DNA of 64,000 bases from Enoplolaimus lenunculus (lineage: Eukaryota; Nematoda; Enoplea; Enoplida; Thoracostomopsidae): contig JASANG010002759.1 of NCBI GenBank assembly GCA_030248215.1, positions 123,436 through 187,435 on the forward strand, read 5' to 3'. Of this stretch, positions 11,641-24,700 are shown in pieces. The notes under the pieces are model-generated. The model was not told the origin of the DNA. It did not search any database and was given only the letters and a program-made list of their open reading frames with translations. The translations under genes were made by a program, and so were the position numbers. Numbering within the stretch: the first letter of the stretch is position 1; each line of letters begins with the position of its first letter.

Positions 11641-12041
11641 TTTCAGAGTACAACAATCAGAGGAAGCCCTGGGTTATTGAAATTTGCAAAAAAGTTACAA
11701 ACGACAAATTTTTGAACAAACATACCTACACTACTTGACAGCTATGGGAAGTAATAGCCAGCAAGTTTCGAAAACCCTTTCTTACCCATGCTTGCTCAAG
11801 CACTGTATGGAGTGACGATGCGATCACATGTTTAGGCTTCCGGTTTAGGTAGCAATCTAGTAGTGAAGTGCAATACTTTAGAAACATTGCTTCATGATGA
11901 CTGGTGAAAAACGGTGTATACGGTTATTTTCGTATGGATGAATAAAAACCTAACAGCATTGTTGTTTTGAAACCTGCTAGCTGAGGTAACAATATCTTCA
12001 GCTGTTTTTCAATTAATAATTCATATCAAGAGTGCATGATA
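11641..12041. other. spacer, nothing recognised
   Basis: No exon or repeat end recognised. Confidence 0.35.
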
Positions 12042-12331
12042 CAAGAGTGTGCAACTCTTTGGGTTCCGCATGGTACAAAATGTACCGCCGTGCGTTGCGT
12101 TTTTGACCGACCCCCTTGTTTTAAAGGGGGGGGGGGTCGCTATCACATACAATAACCCTAAATTAAATTATAACCAGAGCAATTTGTTGCCGGGTACATA
12201 ATGTGTCATGGTTCGCATAGGTTGTACCTCCGTTCTAAACAAAGGGTAGGTGGGGGGGTGTAGGACAAACACGCAACGCATGCCGGGTACATTCTTTTCT
12301 ACACAGTATGTACCAAATTGCATCCCCTTGT
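12042..12331. mobile_element. MITE, AAGAGTGTGCAACT family
   Basis: Left end AAGAGTGTGCAACTCTTTGG; right end AAATTGCATCCCCTTG is the worn inverted copy. Inside, GGGGG runs and ACGCAACGC(A/G) motifs recur in the copies at 59497-59791 and 60160-60396. Confidence 0.75.
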
Positions 12332-12573
12332 TCGTATGCATCGTCCGCTCCTGTTCCTATCAACAAAACAAACGTTGTAATACTTTCAACAAACTTTAAC
12401 TGCGTGGTTGAAGCAGACTTAAAAATGGTACAGTACCTGGTTACTGTTAACCCTGGTAATTTCATACGACTCTTATTCGAAATTTTAATCGAATGTTACC
12501 ATCCTAAATTGTGGCCACATCCCCGCTTCTGGACTGTAGTGCTTCAGTACAAGATATATATACACTACACAAG
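12332..12573. other. unique spacer downstream of gene B
   Basis: Contains minus-strand acceptor-like sites, but no exon whose phase I could connect to the gene B donor at 13338 with confidence. Confidence 0.3.
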
Positions 12574-13279
12574 TGTTTTCCGTTATTCTGTCAACCTCGC
12601 GTTTGTCCAAAAATGGTTCGATTTAACAAAATCGCTGATCATTTAGCATCGTTCGAACAATTTCGAACATTTTACAGTTTTGAGCTTATCGCAATCCCGC
12701 GAATCATTTCACACCTCAATTTGAATTTTTAAAAATTTCATATTTAAGATCACAATGTCCCACTGTTGGGACCCAAAAAATGTTGTCAAAAAGTGAGACA
12801 AATTATAGAATAATTCGAAGCAACTTGTCAAGCTGACTCAAACTGTGTTAAATATTTTGCGATCAAGCGATTGGTTAACAAGTAATGGTTTAATAGCTGA
12901 TTAGGCGCGCCGCCTTTGATCTGGGCCGAACCCAACCAAATATCATACGTAACCCGTTAGCTAAATCGTCTGATCGCAAAATATTTAACACCATTCGACA
13001 CACGCTTTTCGTAAGCCGCGTCGAATGTTGCATAATTTGTTGAACTTTGCGAAAAAAATTTGGGAACCCATGAGGTGGTGGGGATCTTGGGACCTAAAAA
13101 CCAATTTTTTTCAAAATTTCAAATATGAATATAAAACGATCAAAGACGACCACAAGAAGCTCAAATATGTGAAATATTGCGAAAACCCAGCCATTTCATG
13201 TGAAAAATTTTCAAAACCCAACCATTTTTTGGGAACATGCGAGCTGATGGATGGGAGGGGGAAGATAACCGAAAACAAA
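12574..13279. repeat. 706-bp foldback element, GATAACC family
   Basis: The left arm begins TTTCCGTTATTCTGTC..CCAAAAATGGTTCG and the right arm ends CAACCATTTTTTGG..GAAGATAACCGAAAA, its inverted counterpart. The centre (about 12820-13030) is itself palindromic around ATATTTTGCGATCAAGCGAT and TCTGATCGCAAAATATTTAA. Such a structure could extrude or be transcribed as a hairpin. Confidence 0.75.
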
Positions 13280-13338
13280 CTGTCCTAAACGTGGTCAAAC
13301 TATAAAATAACAAAACTCGCAGCAAACTAAACCATTAC

Positions 13339-13340
13339 CT

Positions 13341-13372
<32 letters not shown>

Positions 13373-14027
13373 TGCTTGAGCAATACGTGATTTTGTTGCG
13401 GCAACATCGATTCTACGTTTGGGATAGCCAAAAAGTTTGACGCAAGCGTTGTCGCAGTCGCTGTTGCTGGTTGCGTTGTTGACCGAAACGTTGCGTTTTG
13501 TTCTCGAACTGTCTCCAGTTTGCAGTCTGACGTCGTTTCAGTTTCACCAGCAGTTGCAGCTGTACTGTCGATAATTTTATTGTTTGTATGCTGTTGCGAT
13601 TGTTGTTCTTGTTCTTGGTGGTGGTGGGGCTGTTGTAATTGTTGGTGGTGTTGTTGTTGTTGTTGTTGCCATTGCTGTTGTAGCCCACAATTCAACGACA
13701 CTCCTTCCATCAACAACGACGGTGGTGTATCTGCGTTAGCGTCGCTTTGACTTTGACCATCTCCACAGCCAACGAGTGTTGCACCAATTGACGGCTGTAC
13801 AGTGTCGACATGAAGGCTGAACCCAGTCGCTGCGACGTTTGATAACAGTTGTTCCGCTATGTTGCGTTGTCCAAAGCTTTGATTTTGTTGATACTCCAAA
13901 AGTTGCTTATGATTTTCGATTTGATGAGTTGTCGGGTTCGCATGATGTTCGCTTGAGATCTGACTCGATTCAGTTGGATTTGAATTAATATTGCTGTTAT
14001 GATTATTGTTATTATGATTAATATTAC

Positions 14028-14061
<34 letters not shown>

Positions 14062-14602
14062 GTTCTCGTTGTTGTTGTTGGTGGTGGTGTAGTTGTTGTC
14101 ATCGTCTTGTTCGGAAGAATTATCTTGCCCGTCAACCGAATTCTGTGACTCATGACACGTCATCGTGTACGTCTGATTAGAGTTCGAATGGATTACTTTC
14201 GACTGGCCGGCGTTTTTATTCAAACTGCACTGAAAATATAAAACAAAAATTGACACCACTGCAATCGTAGTTTCGATAAATTGAGTCAAATAAAATTTAA
14301 GTTCGCGTTTGATTTTACTAAAAAACTTTAGTTCTGCGGACACGCCGGGCGGTCTCACAAAGTCAAACGTTTTTAAATTCAAATTTGGGCACGGAATGAT
14401 CAAACCAGATTTGCAAGATATATACGAACAGACAATTCCAAATACAAAAACAGAGGCACACGTTAAACACAATTTGGTAGCAGCGTCTTCGCCAGATACA
14501 AATACAGATCTGGTTGCGATTCGGAGTTTTAACTGGTTTGTAAAATGTTGTATTCTGTCGCGCGTTACTTACACCATGCCATGAACCCCAGCCAATAGAC
14601 AT
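13339..14602 (-). CDS. gene B: Gln/Asn-rich protein, 5' part
   Basis: Two exons are supported. Exon 1 (14602-14573) is only ten codons, MSIGWGSWHG, has an in-frame stop just upstream, and ends at a near-perfect donor (GTAAGT). Exon 2 (14229-13339, 297 codons) starts after TATATTTTCAG and ends CAG|GTAATG. Both boundaries are phase 0, and the intron is 343 bp. The gene continues to the left, where I found no next exon. The protein has poly-Asn (about 14060-14028, nearly pure AAT codons), several poly-Gln and His/Gln runs, and ends the exon in LLKQQQ.... Between the runs is ordinary sequence such as SFGQRNIAEQLLSNVAATGF. No DNA-binding or other domain is visible in this part. Such composition is common in nuclear regulators, but that role is a guess. 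Confidence 0.65.
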
Positions 14603-14656
14603 TAACCTTAACCATTACCTGATAAGCTAACAAGCGAAAATCCTTAGTCCATCTAT

Positions 14657-14924
14657 ATAAAAATTTTAACCACGCTTGTAACCGGTCTGAAACTCTTGCA
14701 CAGGCCTGTAGCCAGCTCACCTTGCTGGGGGGGCCGAAAAAATTTCAGGAGGAACAGTCGAGGGTTTTGCATGAGTTACAAGCAAGTTGAAAATGTTGTA
14801 GGGGGCCAAAATTTTTTCAGGGGAGCCTCAGCCCCCCGCTTCCCACTTGACAACGGAGCTGCTCTTGCATGCCCCTACTACGAAATTTTTAGTCCTCCAG
14901 TAGTATTGAGCTGGCTACGAACTG
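14657..14924. mobile_element. family A element inserted into another family A element
   Basis: The inner copy (14701-14861, CAGGCCTGTAGCCAGC...) is bounded by CTCTTGCA at 14693-14700 and again at 14862-14869. The outer sequence, read across the duplication, is itself a family A copy in the opposite sense, ending GAGCTGGCTACGAACTG. Confidence 0.85.
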
Positions 14925-16090
14925 TCTCTCGCTGGCAATCGCAGGTGAGAATCTACATGAAATTACCTCCACGGAATACGGCCACAAATACTGATAACTG
15001 CAGCCATACGAACCCTGTGTGAGCTGAGTTACATTGGGCCATTCACGTTATACAAGGCTTACATGAATGTAAAAACTACACCCCTTTTTTGCCGCCCCAC
15101 GTCTATTAGTACCAATTGATTAGTGCAATGCTTAATGTACCCGTAGATCATTCCAAAAACCATCAAACCAAAACAAAACTTGCTAAAAAGGCATTTTGAT
15201 TTATCACAACACTGACTGTATAAAGTGTTGGTTTTTGTCCACATAGTCCATCCGAAAGAACTTCAAAAATGAATGCAATTCTGCATGCTGCAATTATGCG
15301 GTATAGTAATCAAGCATATTCTCTGAACTGTTCCTAATTTCATGTTACTGTGCTATTTTTTAACCTAGCCGAATTGTAGAGACTGGACAATTTTTCACTT
15401 CGACATAGACAGTATAACGTCGATCATCATCCATCTGGCTAGTGCCTTCCTATTCTAAGTAATAACAAGCAACAGATATGGCACAATGGTTGAAGAATAT
15501 TTAAAAATTACCGTCAATATTAATATACAAGGAAGTAATGTTTTACGCATATGATTTTCCGGTTAGCTAAAACGTGCCCGACCCGGGTTGCGCGTAGCCA
15601 CTAGCGGATCCAGAAAGGCGCGGCGAAGGCGTACGTTCCCTGTCCTGAATTTTTTATGATCAAATGGTATTAAAGTCCGTCTACATTACAATTTTCGCTC
15701 TCAGAAACTTTTTGTAAACAAAATAAAATTTCTTCCCTGAGAAATATTTGGTGATAAAATGGATAAAGTGCACCCTTTTGCGGCATTCCTTGATTCAGCA
15801 GGTAATTATGAAACAGGCTTGCCAGGGAATACATCCACTGGCGGATCAACTGGGTCCTACAGGCCATCGGCCCAAACATGGATCAATACCACCAAAATTT
15901 TGTATGAATATTTAGTGCTTACTGTCTTACACGGTTTTCCTATTACTATATATGGCGCTGCAGCCTGTCAGAAATTTCTCGATCTGCCACAGAAAACATT
16001 CGCCTATTCTTCCATACATACACCAGCGGATCCAGAGGATGGGTGTACGCACTCCCCCCCGCGTCAGAATTTTTTGTGTTAATACATATC
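14925..16090. other. intergenic, only repeat scraps
   Basis: The GCGGATCCAGA motif at about 15604 and 16025 marks fragments of a dispersed repeat. No exon with matching splice sites was found; a plus-strand frame at 15759-16082 runs through such repeats and is not supported. Confidence 0.4.
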
Positions 16091-16262
16091 CAGGCCTATA
16101 ACCAGCTCAGCTTCCTAGGGGGTGGCTAAAAAATTTTCAGGAGGAGCAGTCAAGGGTTTTGAATGAGTTACATGCAAGGTTGAAAACTTTCTACGGGGCG
16201 ACCAAAATTGTTCCGGGGTGGGGGGACTAAGCACCCCTGGCCGTCGCTCGGCTACGGGTTCG
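16091..16262. mobile_element. hAT-like MITE family A
   Basis: Starts CAGGCCTATAACCAGCTCAG and ends GCTCGGCTACGGGTT. Confidence 0.8.
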
Positions 16263-16375
16263 TACATATCATCTGTATAAAATTCTGGTCGAAAAATTTG
16301 GTCAGCTCGTTATCCATTGTTTCATGGTTCGATGAGATATTCTGCGTTTCATGGCAAAGTATTTCTCTGTATATC

Positions 16376-16545
16376 CGGGTCCGTAGCCATGGGAGGGGAC
16401 CATCGGGCTCAGCCCCACCTGAATAAATTTTGGGTCCTCCCTTAGAAAATTTTCAAATTTGCTTGTAAATAGTCAACGACGAAAACCCTTGAAATGCCCC
16501 TCCTGAATAATTTTAGCTTTCCTCTAGCAAGGTGAGCTAGCTCCC
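16376..16545. mobile_element. hAT-like MITE family A
   Basis: Starts CCGGGTCCGTAGCCATGG, opposite orientation to the copy at 16091; the right end GAGCTAGCTCCCGGCG is worn. Confidence 0.75.
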
Positions 16546-17130
16546 GGCGTGTGTTTTCGCGACACATTCGGTGCCGAGTGACGTCATCGTCTTATATACC
16601 TGGGTCAGAATTGTATAATGCCTGCACCCGTCACAAATTGCCGGATCCGCCACCGCTTGTATACGACGTCTTTGAAATTTAGTAGTCAGTACGTCACAAT
16701 GAATTCAAAAAATATATTTTGTTCAAAAAAAATAACATCACACAACAATCAAACAACAAACAGGAACTGCTGTGATGCATGCTTGTACTGTCATGTTTCA
16801 CATTGACGGATGCTACAATTTCTACAACTGGGTCATTTTGAGCGAAAAATAGTCGCAAAAAAAACAACTCAACGGACGAAACGATCGAAAAGCCAAACGT
16901 AATTTGAGTATTAAAAATCACCAATTTTGGTTTCGACCCCGCTGTTCGGAGAATCATCGACAACTCGATGACGACTTTAAAGTTAATAAAAAAAACAAAT
17001 TTGTTTACAACTCTTAAACCAACACAAACTCTCTACTCAACTATCAAAACACAATATTCACAGCCAAAACAAACGTTTCACTGAAAAATATGCATCAACT
17101 GTGAATGAAATGCAATGTTTTCATATCTGC
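16546..17130. other. intergenic, nothing recognised
   Basis: No exon or repeat end recognised between gene C and the family A copy. Confidence 0.4.
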
Positions 17131-17590
17131 ACATGATAGGGATGTGCCCGATTAATCGGCATCGACAATATCGGCACTTTTCGCGAGTGAAATGGTGCAC
17201 ATGATAGGGATGTGCCCGATTAATCGGCATCGACAATATCGGCACTTTTCGCGAGTGAAATGGTGCACATGATAGGGATGTGCCCGATTAATCGGCATCG
17301 ACAATATCGGCACTTTTCGCGAGTGAAATGGTGCACATGATAGGGATGTGCCGATTAATCGGCATCGACAATATCGGCACTTTTCGCGAGTGAAATGGTG
17401 CACATGATAGGGATGTGCCCGATTAATCGGCATCGACAATATCGGCACTTTTCGCGAGTGAAATGGTGCACATGGTAGGGATGTGCCGATTAATCGGCAT
17501 CGACAATATCGGCACTTTTCGCGAGTGAAATGGTGCACCATATAGGGATGTGTCGATTAATCCGCATCGACAATATCGACACGTTTCGTG
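17131..17590. repeat. 68-bp minisatellite, seven units
   Basis: The unit, containing the palindrome CCGATTAATCGG and then GACAATATCGGCACTTTTCG, repeats at 17131, 17199, 17267, 17335, 17402, 17470 and 17537, with periods of 68 or 67 bp. Units are nearly identical until the last, which is diverged. A minus-strand frame passes through most of it without stops because of the repeat. Confidence 0.95.
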
Positions 17591-17687
17591 AATATTGCCA
17601 TTGTCGTTGCCGCAGCGAAAAAAAACTTTGCCGATTCTTTGACGATACTTTTTGCACTTGACAATGAATTGTAACGCTATTCATTTT

Positions 17688-18768
17688 TCACTTGTTGGCG
17701 TATATCAGTTGCGGCTGATCCGGAACCTGTTCGCGTCGCAACTCAAATTCAAAGCTACAAACAGATGTTTGCGATCTGCTGGAACCCGCTTTTTCAAAAC
17801 CGAATCCGAAACTAAATCTTAAATTTTTGTCGAATTTGACGCCAGAGGCCAACTTCTTTTGGTTCCCCATGTCCCAGGATGTTTCAATTGCCTTCCGCAG
17901 GGTTTGATGCCGGATATTGGTGCCTGGAAAGTTTCATGCATAAGAATATGAACAATTCTAAATCTAAAGCAATGTCGACGGAACTAAGTAAAATATCTAA
18001 ATATGCAGATATTGACACCTCAGCGTCCACTTTGCCAGCACGATTACCGAAATAAACAACAACTCCGCAGTCGAACAGCATAAAGCAATCGATCCTTCGA
18101 TGTCCTGACAGCGAGATTAACGCAAACACGACACTTCCCACTGAAAATTGTTTTTCACACAAAACCAGGTCCATAGCCAGCTTTTACCTCGCTACGGGGG
18201 GCTGAAAAATTTCCAGGAGATTCATTCAATGGATTTTCAATGAGAGTTATAAGCAAGGCTGAAAATTTTCTAGGGGGGGCTGGCGAACATTTTTCCACGG
18301 GGAGGCTAAGCCCCCTTTTTTGGCTACGGGCCCATAATAAAAGTTAATTTTGACCAAACCAGACAGACAGCTTTAGTGATTGTCAATGGATGCACATTAT
18401 CAGTTGAGTTACAAACACTGATCTAAAATCAAAGGATGGGATAATATTTTTCAAAAAATTAACCAAACAAATATTAACAACAAACAAAATGCGACGTCAA
18501 TACTATTATTTTGTCGACCAGTGGTGTACTCACAAATATATGAATGGGTGAGGGGCGGACTCGCGATAGATAATAGTGAAAAAAAACTCGTGCAAGCAAA
18601 CCGAACGTGAAGCTAAACGCTATTTTAGTCGATACAAAATCATAATACAAAATTTTGATTCTGATCTGTGATGGCAGGAGGGCATCGCAGTTTGAGTAAC
18701 TCTTACTGGATTCAGAAGTGTTGTTGATACTAAACTAATGTAAACATGTTGTTATTGTTGTTGTCGGC

Positions 18769-18799
<31 letters not shown>

Positions 18800-21700
18800 G
18801 TTGATTACCCTCGCGGTGCGTGTAAGCGTGTGACACGTATATATAGTACACAAACAATAACAATAATATTGAACATATATATAGTACGGAATTATTAATC
18901 GTTGTATCATTGTGTACAAACAAAAGTGTAGCAGATCAACAACAACAACAGCAGCAATAATAACAACAACAACAGCAGCAGCAGCAACCGCAACAACAAC
19001 AACAACAACAAACAAAAACAACAACAACACTACAACAACAAACAAAAAACAACAACAACAAAACCAACAAATACAACAACAAACAAAAAAACAACAAATA
19101 CAACATCAACAACAAACAAAAACAACAACAACACTACAACAACAACAACACTACAACAACAAAAACTACAAAAGCAAAAACAACAACAACAAACAAAAAC
19201 TACAACAACAATAACAACAACTACAATAACAAAATACGCCTTCAATTTAAAACGAGACTAATAACTTCGAATCGCGGAAAACAAAACAATGCAACACGGA
19301 ACAAAAATAATGGCAAAATTTAAAATCAAACAGGCTAAGCATTTTAAATCCCTACGTGCATCCCCGGTCCCGTAGCCAGATGGAGCTACGACGCCCTTAT
19401 TAAAAAATTTTGCCTCCCGCTACAAAATTTCCAACCTTGCTTCTAAGTAGTCATCGAAAAACGCTTGTATGCGGCTTGAAAAAATTTTCAGCCTCCAATA
19501 GCCAAAAATAGGAGCTAAGCTACGACACTGCTGCATTTTGTAATAGCGTTGTGTACTTAACAGCTATTGATACTAGGTTAAATTTTGCAAATTATTTTCT
19601 AACAACCAGTATGATACAACACCCCAAGCCGTCGTTGGCACAAAAATGATCGGATTTTGAAAAATTTTGCAATTTTAGCTTCACACGAAATCGCGCCGAT
19701 TATTCGACTCATCCAAATAATGCGAATTATTGAACAGATTATTTAAGGTTATAAGTAAGTCCTTACTTTGAAAATATATTTGTTAAACCCGGCAGCAATT
19801 GATAAACCATTCGACGCAGCTTGCGGAAGTCAATCAAATGGTGTCAACTTTTTAGGCTTTCACACAAAATAAGCTTAAGCCCCAAGCCATCTCAACATGT
19901 TACTTGGAATAACAATTTTGGTCAATGTTACGTTTACGGCCGTATCAGTAGATTAAGCGTATCCCTAAGCCTAAGCAGTTGCAAAAGCGTATTCCTAAAC
20001 CTAAGCAAAAAATGTAGTCTAGAATGTAAGTCAACTCTTTTACAGACCCACCACAAACCGGAACGGCCCTAAAAGTAACATAAGCCACAATTTTTATATC
20101 TCCTTGTACAAAATTTTTTGTATGATGACAACAAAGACACTTTTTCAGGCTTTAGATTAACTCGTTGGTTTCCTAAGTCCAAAAATGACGCTATATGGTC
20201 CGAAACAAAATGTTTTAGCTACGGCCCTGTTTGTCTATATGTGAATAATTGCTAAAGCCGTATTCACACATGAAAGTTTTTGCTGCGAGAACTTGCAGCT
20301 GCAACTTGCACTTGCATGTTGTGTCCGAAAACCAGTTCGAAAAGCTTGTAGCGGCAAATAAGTCATTAAAAATCAAAGCTATGAATTTTGTTCACATGTG
20401 TGAACAACCATCCAAGTTCAATGAATTTATTGCATCCGTTTTCTCATTGGCTGATGAAAAAATGTAAGTTCTGCGTGCAATTCTCAGCTGCAAGATCTTG
20501 CAGCAAAAACATGCACGTGTGAACATGTATATTTCATTCAAATAAATAAGTTCGAGCAACATAAAACCTTCTCCCCCCGTTATCTTGAATTGAATAAAAA
20601 AATACCAGCGACCAGGCAATCAATTAAATTGCAAACTACTCATAATACAACATACAGCTGTGTTGTATAACAAATATAAACACCCAAAACATATTACGAC
20701 TTTCAAACTAAACTTGCGAAACAAACAAACAAACAAACAAACAAACCAATAAACAAACAAGCATAATCAAATAGCAGCAAGAAAATTAAATATAACAAAA
20801 ACACGCAAACAAATAACAAAACATACAAACCAAAACATACAAATAAAAGCAAAAAAAACAAGCAGACTAACACAAATATATACAAGGAAATAAATATAAA
20901 CAAATAAGAACAAATTAAAACAAACATTTCAAACAATAAAGATGAAAATACAGAACGGAACTTCCGAATGCGACGGGTATCATTGATATTTATTTTCTAG
21001 CTGCCACCCATAGGGCATCATGATCACTCAACCTGTCCCTCGAAAATAGCAGTTATATAAGAAAAATTGGCCAATGTATAGAACAGCGCCGGAACAGTAG
21101 TATAAACATATCTCTAAGCCTAAGCCTAAGCATACGCGTAAGGATGAGGCTATTCCTACTAAGCCTGAGTAAAAAAGTTAGTCTAAAGCCTAAACTGATT
21201 CTATTACATGCCCCGACGGAAAACGATCCGGCTCTGTTGTATACATGGACCAATAGCATTTCAGCGACTTTTATGTCGATTCTTTACAGTTTATGCAATT
21301 TACCTGTCTTCTTGTTTTTTTCGATTATCCAGAAAATCTTGACAAACTGAATTTTGCAAGGATCGGACAGCAAAAATTAGATGAAAAAATATAAGAGCGA
21401 AAAAAATTCAAACGCGAAAGAAATTCATTTTCCAATTTCTGCTTTATATGGGGCGGCGAATTCCACCCAGGTCCCTGCCTATGAGGTCCCCTCATAGTAC
21501 TGAAATATTTCTAATTTGGTCACAAATCTACACTGCAAAAAATGGTGAGTCAAATTGACTCTTTCCGAAAAAGAGCTTTTCTGGACAACACAAACAGAGT
21601 CAAAATGGACTCACCCGACTCGCTCAGTTAGTCGAATTTGACTCTGGCGGAGTGGAATTTAACTCAGTTTGAGTAGTGGCGAAAAGCCTATTTTGGAGAG

Positions 21701-24700
21701 ACTCAATTTAACTCACCATTTTTCGCAGTGTATATAAACAAAATATACAAACAGCACAACCCCAACGCATTCCCGAAACAACGGGTGGCTGGGGTTAACT
21801 CCGAGCTATCGCTTTTCTTTGGCGGACTTAAGCGAAGCTGCAGTAGCCTTTAACATAACTTTTGTTCAAAAGAAGCCAGTATTTTTTACTCACGAACTAT
21901 TTTGTTTATATATTTTTTATATATATTTTTCCTTGTAATACACACAAGGATTTCTACCCACACTTGTGTAAAACACGGTGTTCACCCCCCACAGCAACAA
22001 AAGGATTTTGCTGTCCTGTAACCAAGGGTAGGGGCAGGCGAGGCTGAGTCCACCCTGGAAAATTTTTTGGGCCCTCCTAAAAAAATTTCAACCATGCTTG
22101 TAAGTCAACGAAAACTGTTGTATGCACCTCCTGAAAACTTTTAGCCCCTCTCTAGCAAGGTGAGCTGGCTACGGACCTGTAATTTTGATGAGAAAAGATG
22201 CATATAAATAGATCAAACAATAATTATTGTTTTATTTTTATTTTGAAATAATATAAACGAAATATCGTAAACAAAAGATTTTAAATGTTGATGTGTTTTG
22301 TGTTGCATAAAAATAGCAAACGCACAAATGTAAAATGCTCAGTTTTCACTGAATAATGATTCTTTAAACAAAGAAACGTTGAAAAACATTACAAAAAACC
22401 AAACATGTAAAAAAAGCTGTTTTGAAATTTATTTCGTTACATATACACAAAGCGCGACATAAATAAATAAATAATAAATAAATAAATAAATAATAAATGA
22501 AAATAAGATAATAAATAAATAAATAAATAAAAAATAAATAAATAAAATAAATAACAAATAAACAAATCAACAAAAATAAATACATAAAAAAGTTGAATAC
22601 ATTCCAAAGTTTCCACATCAGCGTAGAGAATTTACAGAAAACATCTGCTACAAATGATCTACCAAAAATGGCTGATCCAGATATTTCTGATACTAATAGC
22701 CAGGCGACGCGATGGAATATAACTTAACACAAAACCGTCGTTTTGGTTCCATTTCCGGGGGTTGCGTCCTATACCAAGACGGGCCCGCCTACGCGCCCAC
22801 GTGCCATCGCTTAAAATACGTAGCACCCTTTTACCAACTTATGGGTTCGCAACCCCTCGAGCACCTTACTCCAATAGATTAAACGAATATTTAAAGACAC
22901 GCGTATAAAATTTGACCAAATTCAAGTTATTTCAAAATCTTCGAACTCGAACACTCAAAAAGCAACAGATGTGGAAAAATCTGTAAATTCTTATTTTTTT
23001 TGAAACAATTTAAGCATTGTGAACTATTTTACATCGTGTGAACACGCGGCTCGGGGCGTAATTTCATGAACCATACGGTTACTGAATAAATCACATGGAC
23101 AGCACCGCTGAATCGAAATTATATTTGAGACAAATACATAACGATTAGATCAATTTAATGATTTCACTATTAAACAGAAGTAGAAGTAACATTAATTAGT
23201 AACACGCGCCAGAAGGGAGTAGGACAATTGACAACATTGGACGCCAATATTACTGTCACGTTGCGTAACAGTAGATTAAGCGTATTCCTAAGCGTACGCC
23301 TAAGCCTAAACGTTGCAAAAAATGTGTTCCTAAGCCAAAGCCGAAGCACAAAAATGTAATCTAAACTCTAAACCTACTGTTTTATAGACCCACCACAAAC
23401 CACCTACTCTTTTATAGACCCACCACAAACCTGGGTCACCCCTCTTAAAGTAACATGAGCCACTTGGGCGATACAGGTTCACATTTGACTCAAAATTCTT
23501 ACCGATTGCACGGCTTCAGATTGTATTTGAGTTAAATTGATCGCCGAATCATGTGAAATCCGTTTGATTTTGGCATTCGCTCGCGTATGCACAACTGGAG
23601 TCTTCTGAGACGACAAGTTTAATGCGTTCGCCGCGTGTTCAAACACTGCAACATGATTTCGAGGACTGGATTGATGATGATGATGCTGATGATGATTGGA
23701 CGACGACACAGCTGTGACAGAACCAGTGGTTGTTTGCGTTGTTTCATTCGGTACTGATTGTGCTTGATTGTAAAACAGTGACGCTTCCTGAAAAAAAACA
23801 ATTGCGTCAAAATACAATACACGTCATGATATAATGATTTGTTTCGTTTTCGAAACAAATTTTGCGGCATACCGGTTTTAGCCAAATTTTGACGCGAATT
23901 TTTGGAAGGATTTGGCAGTCACTTATTGCAAATTTGGTCAGACAACAGGATTTTATGTGTCGTAGCGTAAATTCTACTAGGGTCAAAGTGGGCTGCACTC
24001 TGTATGTATATGTCGTAGCACAAGTCGAATGGGCTAGCCCAGGGCGTAATTACGACTTGGGCTAGCATACGGCGTAATTGTTTTTATGCAACAAGTGTAC
24101 GCCTTGTGATTGGTTACTAGCTTAATGCCATACTCAAATACGATTGGTTGATGCGAATACTTTTTTCTGATTGGCTAACTAATCGCCACCTATTGGCAAC
24201 TTACCAGTGTGTTTTACTGAGCAAACCGGAATTAAGCAGGATTACGACTATCAAGTAACCAATTAGAAAACACACATTTATCCGACACGATTCCGCCTTG
24301 GGCTAGTCCACGTCGTAATTCCGCTTTAGACTAACCCAATTCGCAATTGGGCTGAATTACGACTTGCGCTACGACATATATAGAGAGAGTGTTATCACAA
24401 AAGCATAACATAAGTGATCCAGTAAAAAACAAACGAACGGGTAAATATTTGGTCTAAATGGTAAATATTTACTAAGGAATTATTGCTCTTATATAACACA
24501 TTCTTCTCTTACGAGTAATAAAATAGCCCGCGTAGCATTTTGCCTCACGCTCTGTTCGATGTTTTATTTTGTTGTGGAAAGATTACAAGGTATCATAAAA
24601 AGACGAAAAGCACAACATTGCACTAATAATCAGATATAAGACCACTTTCGGACAAACATCAGTTGAAGCCTAAGGCCATCACCGAAAAGAGTCTAAAACT

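Noticed and set aside
11254-11715. 153-codon frame of Phe-Ser-Lys-Lys repeats
   Set aside because: It is the translation of an 17-19-bp minisatellite.
15759-16082. 107-codon plus-strand frame
   Set aside because: It runs across GGCGGATCCAG-type repeat fragments and has no domain.
17152-17541. 129-codon Cys/His-containing frame that looks like a zinc-finger repeat
   Set aside because: The 68-bp minisatellite happens to lack stops in this frame; frame changes between units of 67 and 68 bp show it is not selected as protein.
18912-19245. Gln/Thr-rich plus frame and Val/Phe/Cys-rich minus frame
   Set aside because: Both come from the (CAA)n microsatellite.
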